A stretch of DNA of 64,000 nt from Carettochelys insculpta. Lineage: Eukaryota; Chordata; Testudines; Carettochelyidae. Where the stretch lies: assembly GCF_033958435.1 (NCBI RefSeq), contig NC_134161.1, positions 16,430,001 through 16,494,000 on the forward strand, read 5' to 3'. Each line of letters starts with the position of its first letter. The stretch's first letter is position 1. A model generated the notes under the pieces. It had not been told where the DNA came from. It did not search any database and saw only the letters and a list, made by a program, of their open reading frames with translations. The translations under genes were made by a program, and so were the position numbers. Positions 22,731 through 33,857 of this stretch are shown piece by piece.

Positions 22731-23576
22731 TTGCCAATTCATTACAGCTCTCTCCTTCGCTTTCCCTGTGTAAAACCAGGGCATTGTCACAGGTGCTCCT
22801 ATGGCTTCTGACGCTTGGGAGACACAAATGGGTTTTACTCTGACCAGACTCTGTGAGTGACGGACCCCTGGGGTGTGAGGAATGAGTGGCAGGAAGAACA
22901 AGGATGAGGCTACATGGACAATCAAAGAAACTAATGAAAGGCTGCAACAGCATTTCTCCTGCCCATGACAGCTCTGATGTTTCGCTGCCCAGCGTCACAT
23001 TCATACAGAACAGCTGCTCCATGTCAGCCTTGGCCAGAACCCACTGGATCCACAATCACCCAACTCCACCCAAGGTTCAGGGTTTGCTCTGTGCTGCTCA
23101 TCTGCCAACAGCTCTTGGTTCCACATGTAGCCCTTACCCAAGTGAAACTACTCAGAATTCGGCTTTACAGCTGTGAAAGAACCTCATTCCCTTGGGAACG
23201 GCCACTGCTGACGGCCAATCTTACTGTTCCTAGGAACTCATTTCCCAGAAGTCCCACAAACCTCAGTTCAGTGTAACTGGGAGGAGGAGGTTGGAGCCTC
23301 TATTTGCCTATCTTTAAAGTAGGTGCAAACTCAGCGTTTTCCAGTTGATCCATAAATGTTAACGAATCAGAACATGAGACCCCCTGTAGCTACATTAATG
23401 GCCTGATCCTTCAGTCTTTATTCATAGGATTGAGCCCTAAACTGCTGCCCTAGGGATGAACTCAAAGCCATAAAATAATAACTCTTCTAACAAGAACACT
23501 AATTATTAACAACTCTACACAGCAGAATGTTCGCAGGTGCTTTGAAATGAAATGGCAGGTTGCAGAGTCAGAGGCG
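22731..23576. other. Unclassified intronic sequence
   Basis: No repeat or coding signal recognised. Confidence 0.35.
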
Positions 23577-23848
23577 AGGTCTACACTAGACCTTAAAGTC
23601 AATCATAGATATGCAATTCCAGCTATGGTAATTGTGTAGCTTGAGTTGACTTATCTAGGATAGACTTAACCTGGCCATCCTCACTGAGGAAGGCTGATGG
23701 GAGAAACTCTCCTGTTGATCTCCTTTATGCTTTGTGAGATCAAGGAATACCAGGGTTGACTGTCAAGCCCTGATCGTTCAATTTCATATGTCCTCACTAG
23801 GCTGGCAAAATTGAACCCCAGAAGATCAACCCTGACTGGGTCAATCTT
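23577..23848. mobile_element. MITE family A copy, right end lost
   Basis: Starts 'aggtctacactagacctta', continues to 'aagatcaaccctgactgggt' and is then joined directly to a CR1 3' end. Confidence 0.8.
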
Positions 23849-23925
23849 AGGATCATAGAATCCTAGGGCTGGAAGAGACCTCAGGAGGTCAAGTCTAGCC
23901 CCCTGCCCAAAGCAAGGGAAAGGAG
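23849..23925 (-). mobile_element. CR1 LINE 3' terminal fragment
   Basis: 'atcatagaatcctagggctg' followed by 'gaagagacctcaggaggtca', the reverse of the CR1 3' end. Confidence 0.85.
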
Positions 23926-24020
23926 TACTCCAGGTGAGGCTTGAACTCACAACCTCAGCATGTCCATTTGCTATGCTGCCTTATAAGTACTACATAATAA
24001 CTTGTCACACCACTAGAGCC
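23926..24020 (-). repeat. tRNA-like sequence, possible SINE head
   Basis: Reverse strand carries 'ggttgtgagttcaagcctca', a B-box-like sequence, and an A-box-like stretch. Not a functional tRNA by eye. Confidence 0.4.
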
Positions 24021-24493
24021 CCAGCAAAGACATACCCACCCCCAAACAAACAAAAAAAGATTCCGAGTTTTATTCCTGCAGAGCCAGCATATCTGAGTGA
24101 GATGGAGCAGGGTTCTTTCTCCCATCAGCCACCATCCCAGTGATGGAATATCTCTTGCTGTCTGTGATGTCAAAGGAAGGAAAAACTCTGGGTCTGCTTG
24201 AGAATCTTGACCCTGCTGGGCTGAGAGGCTTTGGCTGGGAAGGGAGTTCCCAGCATCTGGAGTTCCTGGCATGGAAGTACATTTCTGCTGGGGTGGGATG
24301 TGGGAACCTCACCTCCTGTCTTCTCTGCACTCCATCTGCCACCTGCGTGGCTCTTAGCTTTATGGGTTGGTTGGTACCATGAGTCAGCATAAGGTAGGGG
24401 ATAATCAGGTGCCTCACCCCACCTGCTGGGTTGTGAGTCGAGCTGGATAAATAATTGTTTTTTTGGTTTGGGCACCAAATATGTAAAAGCTGA

Positions 24494-24936
24494 AAATGAA
24501 AATGGGGGATATGATCAAGGTCTATAAAATCATGCTTGGTGTGGAAAAAGTGAATAAGGAAAAGTTATTTACTTGTTCCCATAACATAAAAACTAGGGGT
24601 CACTAAATGAAACAGGCAGCAGGTTTAAAACTAACAAAAGGAAGTTTTTCTTTTCACAGGACATGGATGGCCTGTGGAACACCTTGCTGGTGGAGGTTGT
24701 GAAGACCAGGACTTTAACAGGGTTCAGAGAAGAACTCGATAAATTCATGGAGCTTAGGTCCATTAGCCAAGATGGGCAGGAATGGTGTCCCCAGCCTCTG
24801 TTTGTGAGAGGCTGGTAATGGATGACAGGAGAGGGATCACTGAATGACTAAATGTTCTGGCCACTGTCAGAAGACAGGATACTGGGCTTGATGAACCATT
24901 GTTCTGACCCAATCTGGTCGTTCTTATGTTTTGTTT
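24494..24936 (+). mobile_element. CR1 LINE 3' end
   Basis: 'tggtgtggaaaaagtgaata', 'ataaaaactaggggtcacta', 'ctcgataaattcatggagct' and terminal 'gttcttatgtttt'. Same subfamily as 44383-45018. Confidence 0.88.
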
Positions 24937-24979
24937 GGGTTCCAGTTAAACATCTGGACATTTTTAGAATTTTTCCCAA

Positions 24980-25001
24980 GTTTTTTTTTTTTTTTTTTTT
25001 G
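24980..25001. repeat. Poly(T) tract
   Basis: About 20 consecutive T within 24980-25001. Confidence 0.9.
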
Positions 25002-25337
25002 TCTGAGAGTATTCACCAAATTCGGTCTGACTTTGAGTTTTGGTTTATTTGAAGTGCCATTTTTGGTAAACAGTTTATTTTCTGATTGGTGCCCCCCACA
25101 CCATCCAGTTCTAGCCATGAGCAAATAGCAAACAACAGCTGTATCTCATGGCATGTAGGGAAGAAAGGCCCACACAGACAACAGATTTCTGCATACTCAA
25201 AAGTTGTGAGGAGGAAGAGAAGGTGCTGAAAAGGAGGGTCTCCCTGACAGAAGTGTACAACAGGGAATCCGTGTCAGGGCAAGTACCAGACAAAGCTCCT
25301 GTGAAGTCAAAAGCACTCTCAGAGCAGACCTACAATA

Positions 25338-25610
25338 TGCATTAAAATTGACTGTAGATACACAATTCTAGCGACAGCAATTGCATAGCTAGAATTGACT
25401 TATCTATAATCGACTTATCTGGCCTTTCTCACAGAGGGAGGTCAATGGGATAAACTTTCCCATTGCCCTTCTTTACTTCTCATGAGATTGAGGAGTCCAG
25501 GGGTTGACTGTTGACCCGTGATAGTTCGATTCCGGGTGCCCCTACTAGGCATGTGAAACTGAACCCTGGAAGATCAGGGTTCATCTTCCACCTAGTGAGG
25601 GCAAGTGAAC
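25338..25610. mobile_element. MITE family A copy
   Basis: Interior 'gaattgacttatctataatc', 'gattgaggagtccaggggtt' and 'tagttcgattccgggtgcc'. Left end eroded; right end 'ccacctagtgagggcaag'. Confidence 0.75.
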
Positions 25611-25769
25611 CTTTGCTCATTTTCATGGGCTTGTTTCCACCGCTGAATCACTTGGACAAATACGCAGGACACACCGATAAGAAAAATCTCCTTTAATATA
25701 AAATACACAAAAATGGAAGCCAAGAAAGAAATAGGGAAACTGCAACAGGCAGGCGGGGTTTGCACTGCA

Positions 25770-25870
25770 ATTCTGGTTGAAAGAGAAAGCAAGAGAGAAA
25801 CAAGATCGCTGGAAAGAAAACAACAGACGCCAGACAGAAAGAAAAGAAAAGAGGAAAAGGAGTCGGTATG
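25770..25870. repeat. Purine-rich (GA/AAAG) low-complexity tract
   Basis: Reiterated GAAAGAAAAG-like sequence. The Lys/Glu/Arg-rich ORFs here are a by-product. Confidence 0.7.
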
Positions 25871-25981
25871 TACACTCCTGTCAGCTGCTTGGAGGTAGTG
25901 TCCAGATCAGAAACCTGCAAGAAGGGAAAAAGCAGAGGAGGCGAAAGTCAGTGACAGGAATGATACAATCAAAATTAACTA

Positions 25982-26282
25982 CAGATTGAACCTCTCTCAT
26001 CTAGCACTCTTGGGACCTGACTGGTGCTGGATGAGAGAATTTGCCAGACCATGGGAGGTCTAGTGGCATTACCAACACTTCCACTGCTTACTAGGCTCCT
26101 AGAAGACATTGATGGGTAAATTACAGCTAAATAACAGCGGAGAACTCTGAGAGCCAGGACTGGTGGCTGTAAACAAACTTTATGGGACCACAGGAAACTT
26201 GGTGGTCGTCTGGTTAACTAAAATTATGCTGGATTATGGATGTTGCCAGATGAGAGAGTTCCAGATTAGAGAGGTTCAACCT
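25982..26282. mobile_element. Tigger-like MITE
   Basis: TA then CAGATTGAACCTCTCTCATC; right end 'agagaggttcaacct'. Interior as in 3724-4031. Confidence 0.8.
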
Positions 26283-27611
26283 TTTGTTAAATTTCCCACT
26301 CGCATTGTATAGACAAATTAAAATCTACCTCCTTCAGCAGATCCAAGCCCCAATATTTCTATCTCCTTGAGCTGATGTATGTATTGGTTGTGATGTCTCT
26401 TCGTCATGCAAATGGCTGGGGGCGGAAAGGGCAACGGCAGAGGATCTCCTTGGGAGGTGGCTGCTTTCACACTTCCCGCCTTGGCTCCATTGGCATGTAG
26501 TCATTGAAACAGACAGAACTACACAGCAGAATTGCCTTCTCTCCTCAAGGCACTGCGAGGCTGGAACAATATACGTACTGATACACAAGCCAGAGATGAT
26601 TGTCCCTCAGAGACCCAAGACAGAGATACAGCCTGGCATTATAGGCCATAGTGGCCTAGAGTCACAAAAGAACAATCAGATCCACACAGCTCCAGGGTTC
26701 CCCCTAATTTTTTCCATCCATGGTCAGGATAAGTTTTGTTACGTGCACCAAGACATGTGCAGATGCTCAGACAGACAGCAAGCAATAAATCCTCAGCAGT
26801 CAGGACATCATCAGCAAATGAGTTGTGGCTATGCTGCCAAGCACATGCTTGACGATGTTGGCTATATGTCTAGGTACTGCTCTGGGACCATGGAGTCAAT
26901 GAGCTCAAGAGCTGTGTGGATTTTGGCATGCACCCATTGGTTGACCCAGTCATTAAGACACTGTGCTATACCTGGGGATGAGCCCCTGATGCAAGAGCCT
27001 CTGAGAAGAACTTGCACAAATAGGTCTCCCAGGTGGTCAAGTATGGCAGGTTTTACTCTCAATCTCCCACTGCCTTTATCACCCAGGGTCCAGTAAGTCA
27101 CCTGACTTCCCAAAATAGGAGTGGGGCCAGGCAAGTGGCCCAGGTGTTTTTTCCCCCCAAGCAACGGTTGTGGCTATCCACTCAGAGGTACTCTGCATCA
27201 TTAGGCCTCTGCATCATTGTGTGTCCCTTGCTTAGCCAGCAGTGCCCCCAGCCCAGAATTTAACATGCTAGAGGGGACTGGGCTAGTTTGTCACTGCCAC
27301 AACGCCGCCTGGACCTGCTGCTTCTGATTTTGGGTAGCCCACTGAGCCTCATGCTGTGCTTCAGCCAGTACCCTCTGGGTGTCAGCAGTGCTCTGCTGTT
27401 GGTGGGCCAGCAGCCTCGCCTCCTGTCTTCCATTACCCCCTTGTTTCAGAGGTCAGTCCCAAACCCCACCTCTGGTTCTATTGTGCAGGGTTCACTGTCC
27501 TCTCATGACTACCCTCTTCGACCAATAGCAAGCACCCTCTCTCCCACTCTCTGTTTCTTCCTGCTCCTCTTTGGAGCAGTGTCCCACAGCTTCCTCCTCA
27601 GAAAAGCATAT
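26283..27611. other. Unclassified intronic sequence with a hAT-like fragment
   Basis: 26696-26800 contains 'ccctaattttttccatccat', as at the left end of the 43101-43275 hAT copy. The rest, including the 166-aa ORF at 26596-27096, shows no recognisable domain. Confidence 0.35.
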
Positions 27612-28207
27612 GGGGGTGCATTAGGAAGAGCATTTCCAGCAGATCTAGAAAAGTGATTATTCCCTTCTCTTCAGCACTGGTGAGACCTCACCTCAAGTAT
27701 TGCATACAGTTCTGCCCCCCGCCCCCAAGCATAGAAAGAATGTGGATGTATTGGAGTGGGTCCAGAGAAGGGCAATCAAAATGATTAGGGGGCTACAGCA
27801 CATGACGTATGTGAAGAGGCTGAGGGATTTGGGCTTATTTAGCTTGCAGACGAGTGAGGGGTGATTTGATAGCAGCCTTCAACTTCCTGAAGTGGGGTTC
27901 CAAGGAGGATGGAGAGAGGCTGTTCTCAGTAGTGATGGATGGGAGAACAAGGAACAATCATCTCAAGTTACAGAGTGGGAGGTGTAGGTTGGATAGTAGG
28001 AAAAACTATTTCCCCCAGGAGGGTGGTAAAGCACTGGAATGCGTTGCCTAGAAAGGTGGTGGAATCTCCATCCCTAGAGGCTTTTAAGTCCTGGCTTGAC
28101 AAAGTCCTGGCTGGGATGACTTAGTTGGGGTTGATTCTGCTTTGGGCACAGGGCTGGACTGGATGACCTCCTGAGGTCCCTTCCAGCCCTAGGATTCTAT
28201 GATGCCA
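27612..28207 (+). mobile_element. CR1 LINE, RT C-terminus and 3' end
   Basis: Codes a broken form of the CR1 C-terminus ('gaggctgagggatttgggct' block, then 'ggagagaggctgttctcagt') and ends 'cttccagccctaggattcta'. Related to 45925-46474 and 50716-51523. Confidence 0.92.
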
Positions 28208-28450
28208 CCTTTCTATGAACACCATGCTTCAGTGACCTGGGTCACTTGTCTGGCCTCATTCCTCTGGAGTGCCTCAGTGTCCTGACCTTTTCCCACCAGC
28301 GGCTAACAGGAGTTCATGGGGAGCCAGGTCCACACACTGCTCTTGGTCCCAGCCCAGGGCCCCTTGAAATAGCAGCTGCCTGCTGTATTCATTCATTTAA
28401 GTTCTGCTGCTGCCCTAATTCCCTGGGCAACTTCCTCAAAGCTCCGCACA

Positions 28451-28640
28451 GCAGTGCTCCCTGTAAGCTGTACAGCCACTCAGGAGAGATTCAAGTGCCA
28501 CCCAGCTGATTAGCAGGGTGCTCATAGCTGGGTGTTTTGTTTCTATTGGCCTTGCACATTTGCATATGCCTCAGCACACACAAAAATTCATTCCACACTA
28601 GGATAGAAATATTAGAGGGAATATTTCTGCCTGGTCTCAC
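28451..28640. mobile_element. hAT-like non-autonomous element
   Basis: Left 'cagtgctccctgtaagctgt', right 'gaaatattagagggaatatt' (inverted, degenerate). Interior shares 'agctgattagcagggtgctc' wording with the 43101-43275 copy. Confidence 0.6.
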
Positions 28641-29373
28641 CCTTACCTCAGGGCATTGTCCAAATGAAGTTCCAGCACCCAGCTCAGGGCTCCTCAATCT
28701 CACTGGCTCCAGCAGCACCACCCTGTCTGGGGCTCCGCAGCTCTGCCAGACAGCGGCACCATCCACACTTCTACAACTCCAGCGAGGAACTGAATTAGCA
28801 CTGACCCAGCAACTCTCTCTATACTAGTTTGCGGGGGCCTGATTGGCTGCTTCTCAGACAGCCACTCCGGGGAGCTTGGAGGACTTCTCTAGCCCTCTTT
28901 TCTGGGGTGCAGTCTGGCTGGCCCACAAAGCCTCCAGCAGGGGGTCTTGGGTCCTGGAACACCATCCTGTTTATGTTGGAGGGAGGCACACAATTCAAAT
29001 TGTAACTCAAAGGGGGTTCAGCTCAGAAATTGAGCCACCTGGGATTGCTGCTTTGACCTCCTCTAGGGGACACACTACACAGTTTGGAAATCTTGCTACT
29101 AAATAAAATGAGTTCTTCACCATTACCGGATTAGTATCATGTACCATGTGAAAAAAGCTCCCACACTCATATGGGCACAACTAGCCCAGACTGAAAACCA
29201 TGGTCTAACATATGCTCCTTAACACTCAGGCAATTGGAGACTTTTCCGGCCTGCGTCCATTTGGGCTTTCGCTTCAGGAGCCCACAGTACAAGACCGAAT
29301 CAGCAAGCTCTCCTGCTGTTTCAAATGCTAAACAAAGCAATAGAGCTGGGACTGGGCTGAGCCAGGGCTTTAC

Positions 29374-29545
29374 CAGGTTGTCCAGTTCGGGGTCATCACT
29401 GAAGAAGGGTTTGTGTTCCTGCTCCTGCTGGTGTACAAAGTTCTCAATGTCCACGTCAAAGCTGGCGGAGGTGATGCACTCGGAGCCCTGCGTTGCCTGT
29501 TCACACTTCTCAAAGAGGAGCGTCAGGAGTGGGAAAAGCGGGTGC
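29374..29545 (-). CDS. PKNOX2: PKNOX2 coding exon, HR1 half of the MEIS/PREP domain
   Basis: The exon begins with G, the third base of the split Arg codon, followed by 57 codons from HPLFPLLTLLFEKCE to FFSDDPELDNL. The minus-strand acceptor is a pyrimidine tract ending CTCCAG (AG at 29547-29546) and the donor is GTAAAG from 29373. HPLFPLLTLLFEKCE is the HR1 helix that PREP and MEIS proteins use with HR2 to bind PBX. The acidic FFSDDPELDNL stretch ends the linker between HR1 and HR2. The exon is phase 0 at its 3' end and joins directly to the ATG-initial exon at 17718. No stop, frameshift or missing residue is visible. The ORF read-through on either side is intron. Established knowledge: HR1 and HR2 also mask a nuclear export function and control localisation through PBX binding. 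Confidence 0.97.
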
Positions 29546-29787
29546 CTGGAGAGACAGGAAATCACAACATGCTTTCCGTAAAGCCATCTTGCTATGGGTT
29601 TAACCCATTTCAGCTTCCTGCGCTGGGTGGGGGAGGTGAGTATTACCAAATAAATGCATTCCCTTTTGCATTCCAGCTTCCTGACCTTTAATTTGCAGCT
29701 GCCTGTGGGAAGGAGGGATTCCATATGCTGCTAAAATGTCAAAATGGCTGCTGGACCAAGAGGTAAATCTCTGAAATGTATCCATAC

Positions 29788-30069
29788 TCAAAGGCACCAC
29801 ATTCTGATCAGTTCCACTAGGGTAATTCCACTGGTTGTAATGTCACATGGCCAATTACCAACATTACTACCTGGGTTAGGATCCAGTTCTGACTTGACTG
29901 AGGTTAGTTGGATGGTGCCATAACTTATAGTTGGGTTGAATAATCTTTGACCAGTTGCGCTTGGATGATCCACAAACAGGGTAAAGTTTATAGCAGAGGC
30001 AGGTGTATTTCCTGTTCCTGTAGGCTCTGCTACCTCCCACTGGGCCCCTAAGAGGGGAAGGGACACCAT
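29788..30069 (-). other. Unrecognised 93-codon open frame
   Basis: A continuous minus-strand frame in an area without an identified repeat. Amino-acid composition is not obviously skewed (MVSLPLLGAQWEVAEPTG at its start, ending IRMWCL). No domain, signal peptide or splice-site pair recognised. Most likely chance or a fragment of an unidentified element. Confidence 0.2.
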
Positions 30070-30164
30070 CTACAATGCTTGATTAACATAAAAAGTTCTC
30101 CTTGGCTTAGAAGTCCTGCAAAATTTGGTGCTAGTTCTGCGCATAGCAGAATATGACTATATAC

Positions 30165-30462
30165 TATTACATTTACACTTGCCGGGAGATCGACTGATCA
30201 GAGTCAATCTTCTGGGGGTTGATTTCATGCACCCCGTGGGGATACATGAATTTGAACTATCAGGGTTCAACAGTTGACTCCTGTACTCCTCAATCTCGTG
30301 AGGAGTGAGGGAGGTCAATGGGAGAGTGTCTTCCGTTGACCTCCCTCCGTGAGGATGGCCATCTAAGTCAATTGTGGATAATCTGATTCCAGCCACACAA
30401 TTGTTATATCTGGAATTGCATCTCTATGATCGACTTAAGGTCTAGTGTAGACCTGGCTTTAG
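30165..30462. mobile_element. MITE family A copy
   Basis: 'gaactatcagggttcaacag', 'ctcaatctcgtgaggagtga' and right end 'ggtctagtgtagacctggct'. Confidence 0.82.
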
Positions 30463-31027
30463 TAATTGTGCATAAGCCTACATTGTACTCTTCTGAACGC
30501 ACCTAGCTATGAAATAGGTACCAGTCCTCTGACATTCACCATATTGCCACCCAAAACTGCATCGCTGCTGGATAGCTCACTCCTATTTGAGTACCACAGA
30601 GACAAGAGCCTCTTCAGTTAGGATAGCCTCTGTGTCGGTAGGAGACCCAATCTCTTTGAGGACAGGCTGGATGGAATAGTCAAGAGAAGTTAAAACTAAC
30701 AGCAAACGGGAAGGGTAAAAAGGGACACAAATCTGAGCACTCAACACAAAATCGAGATGTTGAGAAGAGAAGGTAACAGAACTTCTTTCAGAAGTTGCAG
30801 GCTGGCGACTGACTGGCTAGGCAGCAGTGCAGCAGAGAATGACCTGAGGATTAGACCTGGGCCAGAGAAAAGATCAGCCCTAACTTGAAGGATTTTACCT
30901 GAAATAAGAACTTGGGTGAGAAATACAATGTGGAACGATTTCTCTTTGTATGTTAAGCTTAGCTGGTGTGTTTTGTTTCCTTAAGATTAATAACTTGCTT
31001 TGAGCTGTCTGTTTTCACTTGCATTTG
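30463..31027. other. Unclassified intronic sequence
   Basis: The last part (30930-31027) may belong to the repeat that follows; no family named. Confidence 0.3.
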
Positions 31028-31210
31028 TAACCCACACACCTACTGAGTGTGGTTCACTGCCCTATGCAGTGGTGCCTAGAGCATCACACAGAGAAAGAAT
31101 GAGTCATGCCTCTACAGCTTTAGCTGAGAAGCAGCTGACTTCTAGCTGAAACTGTAAAGGCTACTGTGCTAAGCCCCAGAGGTTCCAGGTTCAAATTCCC
31201 CTGTGGGCAG
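31028..31210 (+). repeat. tRNA-like SINE-type repeat, copy 3
   Basis: 'cccacacacctactgagtgt', 'tttagctgagaagcagctga' (A-box-like) and 'ggttccaggttcaaattccc' (B-box-like). The tRNA-like part lies at the 3' side of the unit. Confidence 0.6.
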
Positions 31211-31277
31211 ATACAAGTGGGGGCATGTCTGGGATTTCGTTTGGGTTTTCTGAGACTCAGGACAGCTAGGAGAAGTA

Positions 31278-31470
31278 TGCAACCCACATACCTACTGGGT
31301 GCAGTTCACTGTCCCATACAGTGGCATCTACACCATTACAGAGAGAAAAAATAAGTCTCCCCTATAGCCTTAGCTGAGAGGCAGCTGGCTTTTAGATCCA
31401 ACTGGAAAAGGCTCCTGCGCTAAGCTCCTGAGGTCCCAGGGTCAAGTTGCCTGTCAGCAGTTTCAAAATC
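31278..31470 (+). repeat. tRNA-like SINE-type repeat, copy 4, tandem to copy 3
   Basis: Same order of blocks starting 'cccacatacctactgggtgc', then 'cttagctgagaggcagctgg' and 'gaggtcccagggtcaagtt'. Spacing from copy 3 is about 250 bp in direct orientation. Confidence 0.6.
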
Positions 31471-31584
31471 ACTTAAGTCCTACTTTTTATACTTAATCAA
31501 AACATTGTCGCCATTCTCAGATTCTGGAAACAGAGGTTAGGGACGCTTTCCCTGTCCATCCTACCCATTGGTAGGCCTACCCTC

Positions 31585-31880
31585 CATGAATTCATTTAGG
31601 CAGACGATGGGGGACTCTGTCCTAGCAGTCAGCGACTCTGGAAAAGATTTCGGGGTTGCAGTGGATAATCAGCTAAACACGGGCAACCAGTGAGATGCTG
31701 TGGCCAAAGGAGTAAATGTGAGCCTCAAAAGCATAAACAGGGGAGAGGCTTCAGAGAAGAGCCATGAGCCTGATTAAAGAACCAGAAAATGTGCCTGAGA
31801 GTGAGAGACTCAAACAGCGTGAGCTATTTAGTTTAATGAAGAGGAGGGGTCAATTATTACAGTTGTTAAGTCTCTGTATT
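31585..31880 (+). mobile_element. CR1/L3-like LINE fragment
   Basis: 'gattcggggttgcagtgga'-type block at 31645-31665, followed by 'atgctgtggccaaaggagta' and 'ttcagagaagagccatgagc', the spacing seen in other CR1 RT 3' regions. Confidence 0.6.
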
Positions 31881-32108
31881 GGGTATATCTATGCAGCAAA
31901 GAAAACCCATGCCAGCCAACTCAGGCACACGAGATGTTTCATGGCCTTGTAGATTTACAGACCAGCCCGGAGTGTGAGTGTTGGGACCCTCCGATCCTGC
32001 AGCAACCTAGAGTGTGGACCCCAGCCATGAAACAGCCCAGTAATCTGCCTAAATCAGCTTGTGTGGGTCAGCTACAGGTTTTCCTTCACTATGTAGACAC
32101 AACCATAG
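31878..32108. mobile_element. MITE, separate family
   Basis: Left 'gggtatatctatgcagcaaa', right 'tcactatgtagacacaacca', inverted ends; interior 'tgggaccctccgatcctgca'. Another member of the (G)TCTAC-ended group. Confidence 0.65.
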
Positions 32109-32119
32109 GGAACAAATAC

Positions 32120-32440
32120 AGTAAAACCCCTATTACCTGACCCCCAGCTAGCCAACATTCTGTGACATTGGCTACCTCCCCCCAGTCTTGCAACCGGGAA
32201 AAGGCTCCCACAGCCTGCAGCCTGCCCTGGGCAGCCAGCATCTGGCCAAGGAGCCGGCCCCATACAGCCAGCAGCTGGCAGGGAAGCCATCCCCAGGGCA
32301 CTCAATAGCCCTCCCTGCAGAAACCGAACTCTCTGTGGTCAACAGTTGGCCCTCGTACTCCTCAATTCCTCTGTCGATCTCCCTCTGGAAGGAAGGCCGG
32401 GTAAATCGATTATAGATAGATTCTAGCTACACAATCTGTC
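32120..32440. mobile_element. Composite of two DNA-element fragments
   Basis: 32120-32160 ('acagtaaaacccctattacc') looks like the end of a Tc1/mariner-type element. 32322-32440 is a family A MITE fragment ('tactcctcaattcctctgtc', 'aaatcgattatagatagatt'). Confidence 0.5.
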
Positions 32441-33229
32441 TCAGGAACGTAAATTCTCATTCTTCTAAGTATGTGCAGAATTTGTGCTAAGCCCTGTCCA
32501 TTCCTCAGAGTTGAACGTCAAAGAAATTGGAACCTGTTAAGGTATGAAATGCACAGTCAGTCCAAACAGCCTTAACTCTGCCCTATATTGAGCTCATAAG
32601 AAAAAAATATGAAAAACCAGTCTTTAAAAATTTTCACCTAATCTGGGCAGTCACACAATAGAATATTTTAATCACCCTCATCTGGCTACTGCATGCCATC
32701 TTGTGTTCCGTTATAGGTACTGTGAGGGAGGCAGTAGTGGCAGTGGGTTACTCTGGTGTGACCTGCTCTCCTTACTGGCGCTGGAAGTGGGTTACAGAAG
32801 AGATTGAGCTGGTTGCTGTGGAGCCTGTACACTTATTATAAAACCTGTATCTTCTCTCCCTACTTCCTCAACTGGAACAAGGCCTGGAATGATCAGCTAG
32901 GAGGGAGCTAACAGCTGGAGAAGATAAAGACCTCTTGGCTTGTGCTGCTGCCCCTGACACCAGCCTAGGCTCCTTTGCCTCTGTGCTTCAGAGAGCTGCA
33001 GCAGGCTTGTCCAGTCTATGGAGAAAATGCCTTTTAATTCAGGACTGTGCCATAATGCATATGCACACGGGTCAGGGTTAAGGCTGCAGTCTAAATCTTG
33101 GCATTTCATGACTTTTGAATGTTTAGCTCTGCAATCTAAATAATGATACGAACTGAGATATTTGATGTGCTTCTATGACAATAGGAGCTGCTCTGACAGC
33201 TATACATATATAGGTACCACAGAATAAAA
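32441..33229. other. Unclassified intronic sequence
   Basis: No repeat or coding signal recognised. Confidence 0.35.
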
Positions 33230-33560
33230 GTGTCAGGATCAGAAACGTAAGCACTGGAAGGGACTGGCAGCGACCTCTATGGGTTGTTTAGTCCTGTATC
33301 CTGAATGGAGCAAGGGCTAGCCCTGCTCTTAAAAACTCACAAGACAGAGACTCCACAAGCTCCTTAGGAAATTGGTTCTGGGGCTTAACTATCCTGACAT
33401 TTAGGAAGCTTTACGAGCTTCCAGCCTAAGTCTCCCTTGCTGCAATTTAAGCCCATTGCTTCTTGTGCTGTCCTGGAGGTTAAGGAAAACAATGGATCCT
33501 CCTCCTCTGTCTGACAACCTTTTATGTACTTGAGGATTGTTATCATCATGAAATTCTCTT
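33230..33560 (-). mobile_element. CR1 LINE 3' fragment
   Basis: 'gcactggaagggactggca' and 'gctgcaatttaagcccattg', also present in 39276-39545, read as the reverse strand of a CR1 3' region. Confidence 0.82.
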
Positions 33561-33857
33561 TATGGGTATATCTTCACCACTTAGAAGATCAACCCTGTCA
33601 GGATCAATCTTCCAGGTCCGATTTCCCATGCCTAGTAGGGACGTGCATATTGAATCATCAGGGTCAACAGTTGACCCCTGTACTCCTCAACCTCCCGAGG
33701 AGTAAGAGAGATTGAAGGGAGAGTTTCTCGCATTGACCTCCCTCAGTGAGGACAGCCAGAGAAGTCGACTGCAGATCATTTGATTCCAGCTATGCAACTG
33801 CCGTAGCTGGACTCACGTATCCACAATCGACTAAGGGCTAGTGTAGACCTGGCCTAG
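33561..33857. mobile_element. MITE family A copy
   Basis: Left 'atgggtatatcttcaccact', interior 'cagttgacccctgtactcct', right 'gctagtgtagacctggccta'. Confidence 0.82.

Larger units (their letters stand above)
17719..29373 (-). other. PKNOX2: PKNOX2 intron between the HR1 and HR2 exons
   Basis: A complete intron of 11,655 bp runs from donor GTAAAG at 29373 to acceptor CAG at 17719, phase 0. Its repeat content is listed separately and includes the nested block at 19480-21092. Outside the repeats it is unremarkable apart from AT-rich unique stretches near 18.8-19.5 kb and 21.5-22.0 kb. Confidence 0.93.

Noticed and set aside
26596..27096. 166-aa ORF as a gene
   Set aside because: Contains a hAT-like fragment near its start and no domain; probably chance.
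29167..29724. Whole 185-codon frame as a single PKNOX2 exon
   Set aside because: Only 29374-29545 is exon; splice acceptor and donor bound it, and the flanks do not match the family.
29788..30069. Viral capsid-like insertion
   Set aside because: The frame has a plausible protein composition but I could not match any specific motif; no basis for such a claim.
31028..31470. CRISPR-like or regulatory tandem repeat
   Set aside because: Only two long units that recur dispersed elsewhere in the window; this is a eukaryotic SINE-type repeat.
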